DNA of 64,000 bases from Diospyros lotus (GCF_014633365.1 NC_068350.1:7665922-7729921); one strand, 5' to 3'. Positions 1 through 10,649 are shown, numbered from the stretch's first letter. Notes: generated by a model from the sequence alone, not told the origin. Numbers and translations: made by a program.

Positions 1-230
1 TCCATGAATGTATACAAGAAAAGGATTTAAACAAATCCATTTTATAATCAAAAGATGAGCCATGAAGAAGATAAATCTTGATGAGTCTCGAAGAAGATAA
101 ATCTTCAAATATAGATGTATCACAATCGCAGTCAAATTTAACGTCCTAATCACAGTCAAATTTGAAGTCCCAATTATAGTCAAATTTGAATTTCGAGTCA
201 CAATTATCACATAATTAATACAAAATAAGT
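1..230. repeat. Arm of a diverged inverted repeat
   Basis: This stretch resembles the reverse complement of roughly 1096-1290. The shared words include GTATACAAGAAA near the window edge and several AGTCAAATTTGAAGT-like words at 130-200. The two arms lie about 0.9 kb apart, and the second arm sits inside the hAT-like element at 738-1892. Both may come from one transposon family inserted in opposite directions. No coding capacity is seen. Confidence 0.4.
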
Positions 231-485
231 CCCCCAATTAAAGCTATGTTTATTACTTCAAGGTTGCAAGAGAAAGTTGAGCAAAGAATGTAGATAAATT
301 GTTTTTTTCTTTTATAAATCAATATATATGAAAAATTGCATCAATGAGGTAAACCCTATACAAGAACAAACCTAAATAACTAAGATCAAGATATCATCTA
401 AAAACTTTATAAAAGCCTCAAAAGAGAATGACAAATCTCTTATGAGAGTGTGAGAGAACAATTCTCCTAACAGAACAAGGATAAC

Positions 486-550
486 AACAAGAATCCCAAG
501 CCTTTATCTCACTAAGTAGAGTTAACTATATGAGTTCTAGACCTCCAACC
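486..550 (-). mobile_element. RTE-type LINE 3'-end fragment
   Basis: The words CACTAAGTAGAGTTAACTAT and GAGTTCTAGACCTCCA match the 3' end of the large RTE LINE at 46035-49190, which reads CACTATGTGGGGTCGGCTAC and GAATTCTAGACTTCCA at 46070-46110. The fragment is short and lacks coding sequence. It is followed by a run of about 17 C and then an A run at 558-590. Confidence 0.4.
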
Positions 551-737
551 ATCTCCCCCTCCCCCCCCCCCCCCCCCCCAAAAAAAAAGACTTAGAAAAT
601 GCTCAGAAGCGCTCTCATTCATTCTTCATCCCTATGCTACATTACACAAAATAGAGTTAAATTCCAAGTCTTCAAGTTCCAACATGGACAAGCGCAACCC
701 CAGAATGCAAAAAAGTTCAACATAGAAATTGGTATCA

Positions 738-1892
738 GCAGTGTTATTAAAGGCGCGCCTAAGCGCAAGGTGCACCTTGGGCACCCGGAATGCTTCCAAG
801 CGAGCGCACACCAACAAGGCGCACTTGCACTTTTTTAATTGCTTTTTAGGGTTTTTATTTTATTGTTTATTACTTTATTTAATTGTTTATTATTTGGGGT
901 TTATATTTATTGCTTCAACTATAAATTTGATAACGAATAAAAATGCTACTACTTCAAATGCTCCAATTGAATTTGAACTTGGTGAAGATGGAGAGGGAGA
1001 TGATGTGGAAGAAGAGGATATTAGAGATGATGCTTCCAATGATGAAAATATAGAAATGCTTGATCTAGATGATGAGGACTGTTACAATTGTGACCCGAAA
1101 ATCAAATTTGACTGAGATTGAGACTCCTAATTTGATCATGATTATCACTTCGAATTTGACTGTAATTATGATGTTGCCAAATTCGATTTTGAGTGAAATT
1201 TATCTTGTTTGGAGGAATATCTTCATGAATCATCTTCTAATCAGGATATGGTTTCTTGTATACATCTATAAATGATTTTAGGTCTATAAATAAGTGTCCA
1301 ATGCTCTGGAATTAATTGCAACTATATCACTTTTGTTGTAGCAATACTTGCTTAGTGATATTTTGAGTGTGACAATATCACTTTTGTATTAGCAATTATT
1401 TGCTGTGATATTTTTGTTCTTTCTGCCTGTGGTTTTCCCGATTTGGGTTTTCCACATAAAATTCTGTGTTCGTGCATGGTTGATTGGTTTAATTATAGTT
1501 TGTTGTTGATCCAATTTTGTAGCAAGGATGATTTTTAGATTATTTAAAATACATAATTAGTTAATCTTAATTAAGATTTAAGATCTATAAATTGTTTAAG
1601 ATTTAATTTAATTTGACTTAAAGACTTTTAAATTGCATCTTTTAGCATTTTTTTATTGTTCTTTTCATTTCTATATATTGAATTTTTAGTTTTCTTGATA
1701 ACATGCTTGTGAGTATGTTATTAAGAATTATAACCTATTTTATACCTTATTCTTTAACTAAGATATATATTTTTCATTTTTTTTAGTTAGCATGCACTTA
1801 GTTCCATTAGGCCACGGCTCGGCTTGCGTCTTGCACCTTAGGCTCTAATACCCTTTTATGCCTTAGTGCACGTTGGGTCTTTAATAACATTA
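738..1892. mobile_element. Non-autonomous hAT-like element (about 1.15 kb)
   Basis: The ends are imperfect inverted repeats: AGTGTTATTAAAGG on the left and, on the opposite strand at the right, TAATGTTATTAAAGA. GC-rich subterminal sequence (GGCGCGCCTAAGCGCAAGG on the left, GCAAGACGCAAGCC on the complement of the right end) follows. GGTATCA flanks both sides (731-737 and 1893-1899), which fits a decayed 8-bp target duplication. An open frame to 1115 ends in a very acidic stretch (EEEDIRDDASNDENIEMLDL) that might be the tail of a hAT transposase, but no catalytic domain is present. Confidence 0.5.
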
Positions 1893-2572
1893 GGTATCAC
1901 TAAGCACCTTGGAAATGCCTTTAAACCTCCATAAGATTTCCAACGGAAATTTAACCTACCTATGCAATGAGAACCTCATAAAACATATGAAATAAGAAGA
2001 TTCCCTATTTGAAAGGCTCCAATCCCATTTGCCCCCTCTTCTCCTCTTGGAATGAGTGTGCGGATAAACAAAGGAAACTAGTGATTCCCAATCATAAAGG
2101 TTAAACTTGAAAAGTGAGACCAACGATGATGTGTCAAACAGGCCGGACTGCACATCAACGGTTGGTTGTGCCCATGGTGAATAGTACCAGCCCATGGCTA
2201 GCACAATCCACAACCCCAAGCAATAAATTAATTGTAACTCTTCATTTGCAATAATTTTGAAAGAAGCATTGTTTTAATGTATTATCTATAATTTTGCACA
2301 TTATAATTTGTAAAGTATAAGTTTGTGTGTACTTTGTAACTCTTCATTTGTCATAATTGAGACAATAATAATAATTTTAGGTATTATTTAGTACATGGCA
2401 TTATCTCCAAATATTATGTTAAAGTTTTTACATCAAAATTGCACGTTTATATTTTCTTATTTGGTATTTTATAATAAAAATGGCTGCCTAGTGAGTCAGG
2501 CCATGCAGCATGGACCATTTGACATGCCAAGCATAGCAACATTGCTAGAGAAAAAGCAGTTGCTCACCGAGC

Positions 2573-2876
2573 CACCAGCTAATGATGTCGAAGATCTAGA
2601 ACTATAGCATCAATCCATCTAGCTCAGAAGAAATAAATTTAGAGAAATCATCCAAACCTTCATAATGCCTGTCATTAACTTCATTAACCAAACCCCAAAA
2701 GGGTCCATGACCCTCCCCCTCCCTACCAGCTAATGATATCAAAGTTTCAGCACTATAGCATCAATCCATCTAGCTCAAAAGAAATAAATTTAAAGAAATC
2801 ATCCAAACCTTCATAATGCCTGTCATCAACCTCATTGAACAAATTCCCCAGAAGGGTCCATGACCCTCCCTCTCTC
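2573..2876. repeat. Tandem duplication, two copies of about 151 bp
   Basis: The second copy starts near 2724. Both contain CCAGCTAATGAT, ACTATAGCATCAATCCATCT and TCATCCAAACCTTCATAATG, and both end near GGGTCCATGACCCTCCC. On the minus strand the unit reads as part of the L1 remnant (for example HYEGLDDFFKFISFELDG), so it is a duplication inside the dead LINE. Confidence 0.85.
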
Positions 2877-3589
2877 TAAAGTTGCTTTACTGAAAGGGCT
2901 TTATTAATGACCTTCAGATTCCTAAACAATAAACCACCTCCCTAACTAGGCACACAAACCTTATCCCAACTAACCAAATACTACTTGAATTCCTTACTTA
3001 ATTGCTCCCCTCCCACAAGAATCCCTTTGATCTCTGATTTAAAAGCAACAAAGTCCAAATCGGGAATAAAGACAAATAAACAGGGATACAATGAAGGTTG
3101 CCCTTAATTAGATCCATCATCTAGCCCTTAGACAAAAAATTACCCCTCTCCATTTGTCAAACTAAACCCACACCTTGTGTACCAAAAATGTTTTGGCTTA
3201 AAAAGCCAAGCAAAAAGGTACATCTATATACATGGTCAACAAAGATCCCACATTATAATCTAAAAAATTAGCTAACCTATGAATGAGATTAATCTAACCC
3301 AAAGAGCTATCTCAATCATGGAAAGATTAATTTTGAGACCAAATACAAACTCAAAGAACAAAAGAATACTACTCAGCACTTAAAACAATCTCACTAGGCT
3401 GATAAAACATAATTGTATCATCTGCCAAAAGACTAAACCTCCTCTATGACCTACCTCTAACCATTAATGCAACCTACACTCAGCTTGGAAAACTAATTGG
3501 CTAAAAGCCTTCATAACCATTATGAAGAGAGAAGGGGACGAAGAATCTCCTTGACTCAAACATTTGTTGTTATCAAAGCTTCCTTAGGC

Positions 3590-3688
3590 ACTCTATTGAA
3601 TAGAGTAAACAATCTAACAGATGATACCGGAACTTGATACTCTATTGAATAGAGTAAACAATCTAACAGATGATACTGGAACTTGATT
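3590..3688. repeat. 49-bp tandem duplication in the L1 remnant
   Basis: CTCTATTGAATAGAGTAAAC starts at 3591 and again at 3640, followed both times by AATCTAACAGATGATAC or -T and GGAACTTGA. The copies are almost identical, so the duplication is recent relative to the decay of the surrounding LINE. Confidence 0.85.
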
Positions 3689-3933
3689 CAAGAACACCAA
3701 TTGGACACAAATCCTATTCTATTCATGACAAATTATGAAAAGTCCCAACAAACATCAATTTGATAACCCCATGTAAAAGTTCTCTGTGAAAAAAAAAAAT
3801 TAGATTAGGAAATCATTGATCACAACCTCCTAAAAGGATTTCTGCATAATTTTGTATATGCAAAAAATAGCAGGCCTAAAATCTTTAAGCTCCTCTGACC
3901 ATCTCTTCTTAAGGCTAACAGCAAAAAGGTAGC

Positions 3934-4246
3934 TGTCACAACTCAAGGTTTAACCTAGGGTTTGCAAGGGAATTTGAAAGAAATCGGGGGAGAGAGAATA
4001 GGAAGGGAGGGAGAAATCAGAAGAATGGTGAGAGAATTCAGAGAGAAGAGAGAGGGAGAGAGAGAATTTGAGAGGGAAGTCATCAGATATCATTCAAGAA
4101 CTGCATGTTCTCTAACTAATATAACTTATTTATAGGCTGTTCTATCCTTTCAGTTAATGATAAACTGAAAGGCACAATACGAAAGCATCCTAAAGGACAA
4201 CAAGAAAGAAATACATGTATTGGACAATTACTACTAGATTGTGACA
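3934..4246. mobile_element. Solo LTR (313 bp) with target duplication GTAGC
   Basis: The element begins TGTCACAACTCAAGG and ends TAGATTGTGACA, giving the inverted terminal bases TGTCACAA/TTGTGACA expected for an LTR. GTAGC stands immediately before (3929-3933) and after (4247-4251). No internal region or second copy is present, so this is a solo LTR left by recombination. Its first bases resemble those of the LTR element at 4406-7184, which suggests a related gypsy-like family. Confidence 0.85.
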
Positions 4247-4335
4247 GTAGCATTCAAAAATTTTCAAAAGAACTAATTTTAGACTTATCTAATTACTTCT
4301 AAAATCTCTAAAACTAGAATCCCAATGCTGCTGGA

Positions 4336-4400
4336 GAAACACCCCCCCCCACCCCCCCAAAATAAATAAATAAATAAATAAAATAAAATAAAATAAAAAA
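4336..4400. repeat. Low-complexity C run followed by AAAT/AAAAT repeats
   Basis: A C tract with one A interruption (about 4343-4359) runs into AATA-type repeats and then AAAAT repeats up to the ATAGA target site of the next element. Confidence 0.8.
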
Positions 4401-4405
4401 ATAGA

Positions 4406-4848
4406 TGTCATGATCCTAGGGCTTAACCAAGGATCAGTTTGGGAATCGGAAGAATCCGATTCAGCTACGGCCAAGAACAGAAGGAAACTAAGGAGGAAAT
4501 TGGAAGAATGAGGGAGATATTAGAAGAAGATTAGGGGAGAATAGAATGAACAGAGGGAGAAGAGAATTGAGTGAGACGAGAGAATGAGAATAGGATAATG
4601 TTGTATTCAATTTTTGCATGCCTTCTCCCATGGAATGAGATGAATACATATAGGTGCTGCTTGGGGTGGGTGTGGGTGCAGCAGATTATCCCCCCTCCAG
4701 CAGTTACAACAAACTATTTTGTCCTTTTCCTAAGCCCTCACATGTGGCCTTTCTAATTCTAACAGAATTGATAGCTGGAATATAAGTGCAACAATTAAAG
4801 TAAAAGAAATACAGCATAGCTATTCTAATTAACTCTTCGGTTGTGACA
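4406..4848 (-). repeat. 3' LTR (left) of the 4406-7184 element
   Basis: This 443-bp copy starts TGTCATGATCCTAGGGCTTA and ends GGTTGTGACA. By eye it differs from the right copy at roughly 15-18 bases, plus a short indel near GATTAG(ATTAG)GGGAG, so the insertion is old but not ancient. Confidence 0.9.
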
Positions 4849-5118
4849 ATTCCCTCTCCTTGAAAAGTTTTTTGTCAAGAAACTTATTACGTTGAGCCGT
4901 TCTTATTCATCCAATTCCAGCTTTCTCTATTAGTTTAATGCTTCTTTCCTTCTTTATCCTTCTAGGCTTTTTCCTCTTTCTTTTTTCTCAACCGTAACAA
5001 CATCATGACTTGCTGCCACATCGTCTTCAACCATCTGTTCATCAGTCAATGCAATAGACCAACATTCGAATTTTCCAACTGGAGGAGGAACCAATACAAC
5101 AACGGGAATTTTGTTCCC

Positions 5119-5245
5119 TTATGCAAAACCTACAACTTCTTCAGCTACCTCCCTTAGTTTTTTTCCAGCTACAACCCCTTCGGCAAAACCTACAACTTCT
5201 TCAGCTAGCTCCCTTAGTTTCTTTCTAGCTACAACCGGCCTCCAA
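5119..5245 (-). repeat. Tandem duplication of about 62 bp in the gag-like region
   Basis: AAAACCTACAACTTCTTCAG occurs near 5125 and near 5187, followed by CTACCTCCCTTAG or CTAGCTCCCTTAG. On the minus strand it encodes two versions of KKLRE(L/V)AEEVVGFAEG, so the duplication keeps a helical repeat in frame. Confidence 0.75.
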
Positions 5246-5489
5246 AATTCCTCACCCCTTTGAATTTGCTGCTGGTGGAGAGAACTACTTTCATGATCAT
5301 AACTCATAGAAAAATTCCCTTGGCTGAAAGAGAAATCAGCATCTCTTTTTTCAGCAAATGTGTCCTGCCCTCTTGAATGATCATGTGAGCTACCATAGAA
5401 TATCTGAGAAAGAGCAATAGGGAGATTGTTTGAGGCTAAACGACCACTAGAAAAACTCCTAGCAGGCTGTTGAACTCCTTGAATGGTTC

Positions 5490-5717
5490 CTACATGATGA
5501 AAAATAGGGAATGCAGCACCAGATTGAGCATAGATAACTGATTTTGGCGATAGAACATGACCATTAAATTCTGTAGTTGATCTATGAATTGAGTTTTGAC
5601 TTCATCTATGATTCCATCCATCTTTCTCTCCAAGCCCCCCAGTGAGGAATCCAACTTCTGATCCATTGCCATGATTGTTGCATGGGTGCGATTGGATCCG
5701 ATCTCTAGTAATTCCAC
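5490..5717 (-). pseudogene. Gag-like coiled-coil fragment of the LTR element
   Basis: The frame reads MELLEIGSNRTHATIMAMDQ and then KLDSSLGGLERKMDGIIDEV, followed by KTQFIDQLQNLM. Short heptad-type coiled coils of this kind (L-E-x-x-M-D) are common near the start of gypsy-type gag polyproteins. No zinc knuckle, protease or polymerase follows. It is the only retroviral-like coding remnant in the element, and its assignment to gag is an inference. Confidence 0.45.
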
Positions 5718-6722
5718 TCGAGCCTACAGATTAGTGACTGTCGAGTGAAATTGTTGCACCTGGGACTAAAGGTTCTTCATCCGCGTTGTTCCTGCCATTG
5801 CTGATCTAGCAAAATTTTCCCGGTTCAGCAACCTTCAAAGCTAGGGCGTCACAACAGTACTCCTTGCTAAAGTAGCTCTAGTAGGGAAGCTCGTTTTTGA
5901 GTGTTTTGCTTTGGGAATGGAGGAAGGGTGAAGCAACTAAAGAAGGCCACTCGATTAACTCAAGCAAAATGAGTCAATGGCCAAGGAACTGCTCTCGCTT
6001 AGTATTTCCGAAATCTGGTAGCAACTACATTGGGTTCAAGAAGTCGCCCAGATCCGCTTCTTACTGTCTAGGTCGAAATCACTGACCATTCAAAGCGGCA
6101 GTACCCCATAGAACTCCGGTCGGAATTCTCGATCAAAATCGCAACACCCAATCGCGCCTACAAGAAGATTATTGGTCTGGGTCGTCCGCTTCACCTCCGA
6201 CGAGCTTATGCTCTCCTTGGACGGTCGTGACACTCCCAAGTCCAAATCACGACCTCCTGGCCGTTCACGTCACCCTTTCGTCACCCACTCTAGTCGTTCG
6301 ACCAACCCATGTCACTGTTGTCGCTCCCTAAGCTTGCTTGGATGGCCTAGGTCGGTTCCGTTACTGTCCTTCAAAGTCGCCTCTAAAGCGAGTCTCGTCC
6401 TCGTCTTAAGCAACCTAACTCGCCTCCGACACTGCTACTTGACTTCGCCAAACGATGCGCAAACGGCAGGCCACGAGCTTCCGAGAACACATTTGACGGA
6501 CTCCCTCACCAATCGCGAGCGTTGTCTGTTTGCAAGGCTTCGCCTCACCCAGAATCGCTTCTCACCATCTGGGTTGGGCTTGCTTACTCGTCTGGAAGTT
6601 CCAATCAACTGAATCAAATCCACACGCTGCCGAAATCCGCCTTACCGCAATCGCCAAGGAAAACCGCTCACCACAGTAGTCACCTTCAACTGGAATCAAA
6701 TCCACAGCCAAGGATTGATTAT

Positions 6723-6732
6723 TCTGATACCA
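6723..6732 (-). other. Primer-binding site (initiator tRNA-Met type)
   Basis: The minus strand reads TGGTATCAGA two bases inside the right LTR. This matches the first ten bases of the common plant retrotransposon primer site TGGTATCAGAGC and fixes the direction of the element. Confidence 0.85.
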
Positions 6733-6734
6733 TT

Positions 6735-7184
6735 TGTCATGACCCTAGGGCTTAACCAAGGATCAGATTGGGAATCGGAAGAATCCGATTCAGCTACGGC
6801 CAAGAACAGAAGGAAACTAAGGAGGAAATTGGAAGAATGAGGGAGATATTAGAAGAAGATTAGATTAGTGGAGAATAGAATGAACAGAGGGAGAAGAGAA
6901 TTGAGTGAGACGAGAGAGTGAGAATAGGATAATGTTGTATTCAATTTTTGCATGCCTTCTCCCATGGAATGGGATGAATACATATAGGTGCTGCTTGGCG
7001 TGGGTGTGGGTGCAGCAGATCATCCCCCCCTCCAGTAGTTACAACAAACTATTTTGTCATTTGCCTAAGGCCTCACATGTGACCTTTCTAATTCTAATAG
7101 AATTGATAGCTGGAATATAAGTGCAACAATTAAAGTAAAAGAAATACAGCATAGCTATTCTAAATTAACTCTTGAGTCGTGACA
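6735..7184 (-). repeat. 5' LTR (right) of the 4406-7184 element
   Basis: This 450-bp copy starts TGTCATGACCCTAGGGCTTA and ends GAGTCGTGACA. It is adjacent to the primer-binding site, which makes it the 5' LTR of a minus-strand element. Confidence 0.9.
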
Positions 7185-7560
7185 ATAGAAGCCAGAGCTT
7201 TATCACCACTCATATCTTTTGAAACCTCAACATCCACCTCATCAAAGAACGGCCTTCCCAACCAAACTGGTATCCTTCAAAAGGAGCCTAAAATCTAATG
7301 GAGAGCAATTCCCCAACTCTTCTCCTCAAGACAACCATAAAAATCTAGTCTCATAAGTGATTTCATCCTCCTTAATAGTCTCCTCCTCCCTCGTTTAAGC
7401 TTAACAATAAAATTAGATCCCCTGCATGTTATTTCTATCACCTTTTAAGAAAATACTTAAATAAACATGCATAGATTCAGCTTCTAGCTCACTTCTTCTA
7501 CAGATTAGAAACTTCCCCAGTACTTTTTCCTACCAATTTTCCCTCCCTTCCTTAGTATTG

Positions 7561-9162
7561 TAATGTGTTCAAATATCTTTTTATCCCAGATAACACTAAA
7601 GACTTCAAGATTATTTCCGTGCCAAATCCTCAGCCAAAAATCTTATATAATAAATACGAAATTAAGAACATTTATTTTTTTTTCCAAAAATGATAACCTA
7701 GCAAAATACAAGATCACCCTTAAGGACCTTGAAAATAAAACTAGGTGGCACCAGTGGTGTGCTCTCATGTTCAGTACCCTGTCAAGTTAATTATCGAACT
7801 ACAAGGTTCAACCCAAACACAACATTATGAACTAACCATGTCAAGACTCTTAGCTGTAACATGATCCATTCATATGATTCAGATAATACAATCATTTAAC
7901 CCATTTAATAAAACAGACTGAATCAGTTTACTTCTTAAACTTGTGAACCCATTTAAACACAACCCACTAAAATACTCTTGTTCCATAAACCTCTTCATCT
8001 TCTACTGTTCACCAAAGGGATCAATAAAGTCGTATACAAGTCACAGTAATATGTTTTTAAATGAGTTAATTAGACTTAAAGTGGTTGATGGACCAAATTA
8101 AAGGCAGCCTATTTATTATTTATGCTATCTGTGATAGAGCATTCAGATGGGTGGTTTACTTGTTTGGTCTTGAGAGGGTTAGATGGAGCATTTAGATGGG
8201 TTGTTTACTTGTTTAAACTCATGAAACTAGGTCATAATGAAGCAATATTACTGCTGTAGCAATGTGAAAATCAACATGTCATAGACCACAACTGAAAAAA
8301 AATAGTATCACATCTCCTTTGAACTCCATATTTCCATGAAGTAATTATTTTATCTTTTTGTTTATTTTTAGTCAATGAGACTCAAAATTCAAGCCTCTTT
8401 ATTGCTAGAATGCAGCTTAACATGCTCAGGCAGATGTAAGAGACCTGAAATGATGTAATTTTTACCAGCAAGCACAGTCCTAAGTATCAGCCCTCAACAG
8501 AGCATAACCCATGCTAGTTGCTATGAACTGATACTGATATGACCGGAGCTACAGCATTTCCAGTAAAAGCTCCTTAATGCACGACCTTAGTTGTTTCTCT
8601 CATAACAATTACCAGAAGTATGAGATAATACACCAGATTTTTCATGAATGGGGTTGAAAATAAATATACCTCAAAAATATGAATCAGTATAGCATGTGTC
8701 GTGGTAGTAAAACAATAATACACCAACAGAGAGCTGAGTAAAACTCATGACATCAAGGGAGCATACTAATAGTATTTTGCAAAACATTTATGGAAATATA
8801 GCCAACTATAAGTTTACATGTATAAATGGCTTTTCATAATTACCTAACAGCAAGGGTTACCAATAAATGCATTAAAATTGAAGGCAGATCAATATAAACA
8901 AGAAAATGACAATTGACTGAGATATTAAATGTGATACAACTTTTTAAAAAGTAGAATCATTAGCAACAAAATGACATCAAAGTTCCAACACCAAATATAG
9001 AAACTATTCCATAAATTTCTAAGATCTTATGATCTTATAAAAACAAAACAAGAGGGTGAAACCAGATTATCCTGGTAAATCTAACTGTAAATTCCCTATA
9101 GAACTCACAACGTGCAGCAGCAAGATCAGCAAAATGCTCAATAAACCTCGTCAATAACAACT
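7561..9162. other. Intergenic and 3' flank of the seven-TM gene
   Basis: I see no gene here. One short local duplication occurs near 8135-8215 (GAGCATTCAGATGGGTGGTTTACTTGTTT repeated as GAGCATTTAGATGGGTTGTTTACTTGTTT in shortened wording of the same unit). The last 200-300 bases before 9163 presumably include the 3' UTR of the minus-strand gene. Confidence 0.6.
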
Positions 9163-10494
9163 TCAAAGCTCAAACTCTTCATCCCGAAGGGCCATCTCTG
9201 CTGCCTGTTCTTCCTCCTCATCAAGAACAAAGTACTCATTCTTCTCAACTGGCCTGAACATATAAAACATCACCCCATAAAACGCAAGACTAGCAATCTC
9301 CTCAGCTGCATTACTCACCCACTGATACTTATATGCAGCAATTGTCTTGAGGGCAAACACAACAATCCTCGTGAAATACAAGTAGCCAATCACCACGATA
9401 TAGAACTGCCTAAAGAGGGTCAACTTTGCCAAGTTCCTGGCTGCCTTCCCATCTGTCTTGGAGGTCTCCCTCAGAGACCTAATCGACCACACAATTGGGA
9501 AGATAATCGCACAACAACAGATAATATCCACCAACAAGAACACCTGATTCCAAGTTACCCAGTCTTTGATAAAAGGTCCGGTTTCGCCAATTACAACCGA
9601 GGCCACATTAGCCAAAACCTGAAGTGGGATCACAATCATCAACACCTTCTTCTCTTTCTCTTGCAAAAACGGTTTCAAAAACGACCAACCCGTTCCGATC
9701 AAGACGATGACCGTGAACAATAGCACAACCCTAATGAATTGGAACATGTAGAACAGAATGTCCCAGCCGTGAGGCGTACCGGTGACCTTCACATAGTGCT
9801 TGTCCTCAGCAGCGCAAATCAGATTCAGAGCCTTCATCAAGAGCAACACCGCCATAAGGAGGTGGATCCGATGGACCGAGCGCCTGTTTGTGAGGCAAAT
9901 ATAGATCCAAAACCCTAAGAAAGCGAAGTAACCGATGGAGAAGAGGAAGAAGATCGTAGGAAGCTGAGTTTGCCCGGCGGAGAGAAAGTCCTTGGAACTA
10001 TCCGCGTCGAGGTTGTAGAGCTCGGTATGGACGTCCATGGTGACCTGGCTGTCCGGAGCGCAATTGGCAAAGAAGAGGCTGTATTCATTCGGGACTCTGA
10101 TCGGATACGACTGGTTGAAGGAGGTGTGTGGCGGTGGAGAGAGATTTTGGAAGGTGAAAAGGAGACTGACATAGTTCGAATCAAGGACGCAGAAGTTGGG
10201 GTTCGATTGGAGTTCAAGGAGGACTTGAAGGAGAGACTCCTCGGAGAGGAGGAAGAAGCCGAGGCGAGAAGCCTCGGGGCGGGCGGCGGAGGAGACGACG
10301 GAAACGGAGGAGACAGCGACGGAGACCTGTCCGGTGTGAGTGAAGCCGAATCTCTCGAAGAGGATCATGGGGCGAGCGTCCGCGGTGATCTTCAGGTTTT
10401 TGATCTCGGCGCTGGCGGGCGAGAGGAGGAGGAGGAGGAGGAGGACGCAGATCAGGACGGCTGCCAGGGCCGCCGTGAATGGCGTTTGAGACAT
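9163..10494 (-). CDS. Seven-transmembrane GOST/LUSTR (GPR107/GPR108-like) family protein
   Basis: This is an uninterrupted 443-residue frame. Residues 1-29 form a signal peptide with a long leucine core, ending SPASA. Residues 30 to about 178 form the luminal domain, with the two cysteines in NFCVLDS and FANCAPD that are typical of the family. Seven hydrophobic helices follow, the first near 180-203 (FFLFSIGYFAFLGFWIY) and the last near FYGVMFYMFRPV. The tail is cytosolic and acidic (LDEEEEQAAEMAL). The family works in the secretory pathway and is now grouped as GOLD-domain seven-helix proteins. Arabidopsis members have been listed as candidate GPCRs (CAND6/CAND7), though G-protein coupling is unproven. 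Length and the intronless form fit plant homologues. The start is the first ATG upstream of the signal peptide. It is divergent from the PAH gene, with 6.4 kb of transposon-rich DNA between. Confidence 0.92.
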   Translation of the reverse strand: MSQTPFTAALAAVLICVLLLLLLLSPASAEIKNLKITADARPMILFERFGFTHTGQVSVAVSSVSVVSSAARPEASRLGFFLLSEESLLQVLLELQSNPNFCVLDSNYVSLLFTFQNLSPPPHTSFNQSYPIRVPNEYSLFFANCAPDSQVTMDVHTELYNLDADSSKDFLSAGQTQLPTIFFLFSIGYFAFLGFWIYICLTNRRSVHRIHLLMAVLLLMKALNLICAAEDKHYVKVTGTPHGWDILFYMFQFIRVVLLFTVIVLIGTGWSFLKPFLQEKEKKVLMIVIPLQVLANVASVVIGETGPFIKDWVTWNQVFLLVDIICCCAIIFPIVWSIRSLRETSKTDGKAARNLAKLTLFRQFYIVVIGYLYFTRIVVFALKTIAAYKYQWVSNAAEEIASLAFYGVMFYMFRPVEKNEYFVLDEEEEQAAEMALRDEEFEL

Positions 10495-10649
10495 TTTCGG
10501 GCGGTGCTTGCTTGTGAACGTGGATCGGCGGTGTCGGACGGAGAGACGGGTCAGAGATCTGTCAATCGCTCTAACATGCTAAGAGGTATGGGATCGAAAA
10601 GTGGGTGCCTTCCTTGACTTGGAGAACTCCATCCATCCTTTCCCGGAAA

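Larger units (their letters stand above)
4406..7184 (-). mobile_element. Complete non-autonomous gag-only LTR retrotransposon (2779 bp)
   Basis: Two long direct repeats (4406-4848 and 6735-7184) begin TGTCATGA and end GTGACA. ATAGA flanks the element on both sides (4401-4405 and 7185-7189). Just inside the right LTR, the minus strand reads TGGTATCAGA two bases from the LTR, a primer-binding site for initiator tRNA-Met. Just inside the left LTR, the minus strand reads AAGGAGAGGGAA, a polypurine tract. The element therefore runs on the minus strand. The 1.9-kb interior has no reverse transcriptase, integrase or protease. It has only a gag-like coiled-coil frame around 5490-5717 and a duplicated segment at 5119-5245, so its replication would depend on enzymes from another element. 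Confidence 0.9.
2480..7340 (-). mobile_element. Decayed L1-type LINE, interrupted by two later insertions
   Basis: Reading the minus strand from right to left gives pieces of an L1 ORF2 reverse transcriptase in the correct order. At 7185-7300 is FFDEVDVEVSKDMSGDKA. At 4250-4340 is a piece with FLQQHWD. At 3840-3933 is LKKRWSEELKDFRP, near 3530 QGDSSSPSLFIMVMKAFSQL, and near 3430 LADDTIMFYQPSE, the RT active-site region. At 2880-2990 is KVCVPS..GGGLLFRNLK followed by NKAL, as in the C-terminal part of plant LINEs. Stops and frameshifts are frequent, so the element is dead. A solo LTR (3934-4246) and a 2.8-kb LTR element (4406-7184) split it. Its outer limits are approximate. Confidence 0.75.

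Noticed and set aside
6172..6623. Open frames of 146 and 62 codons on opposite strands
   Set aside because: They lie in the non-coding leader of the gag-only LTR element and do not resemble any retrotransposon protein.
9970..10617. Plus-strand open frame of 215 codons
   Set aside because: It is the antisense shadow of the 5' part of the seven-TM gene, rich in Glu/Gly/Arg from GC-rich codons, and has no recognisable domain.
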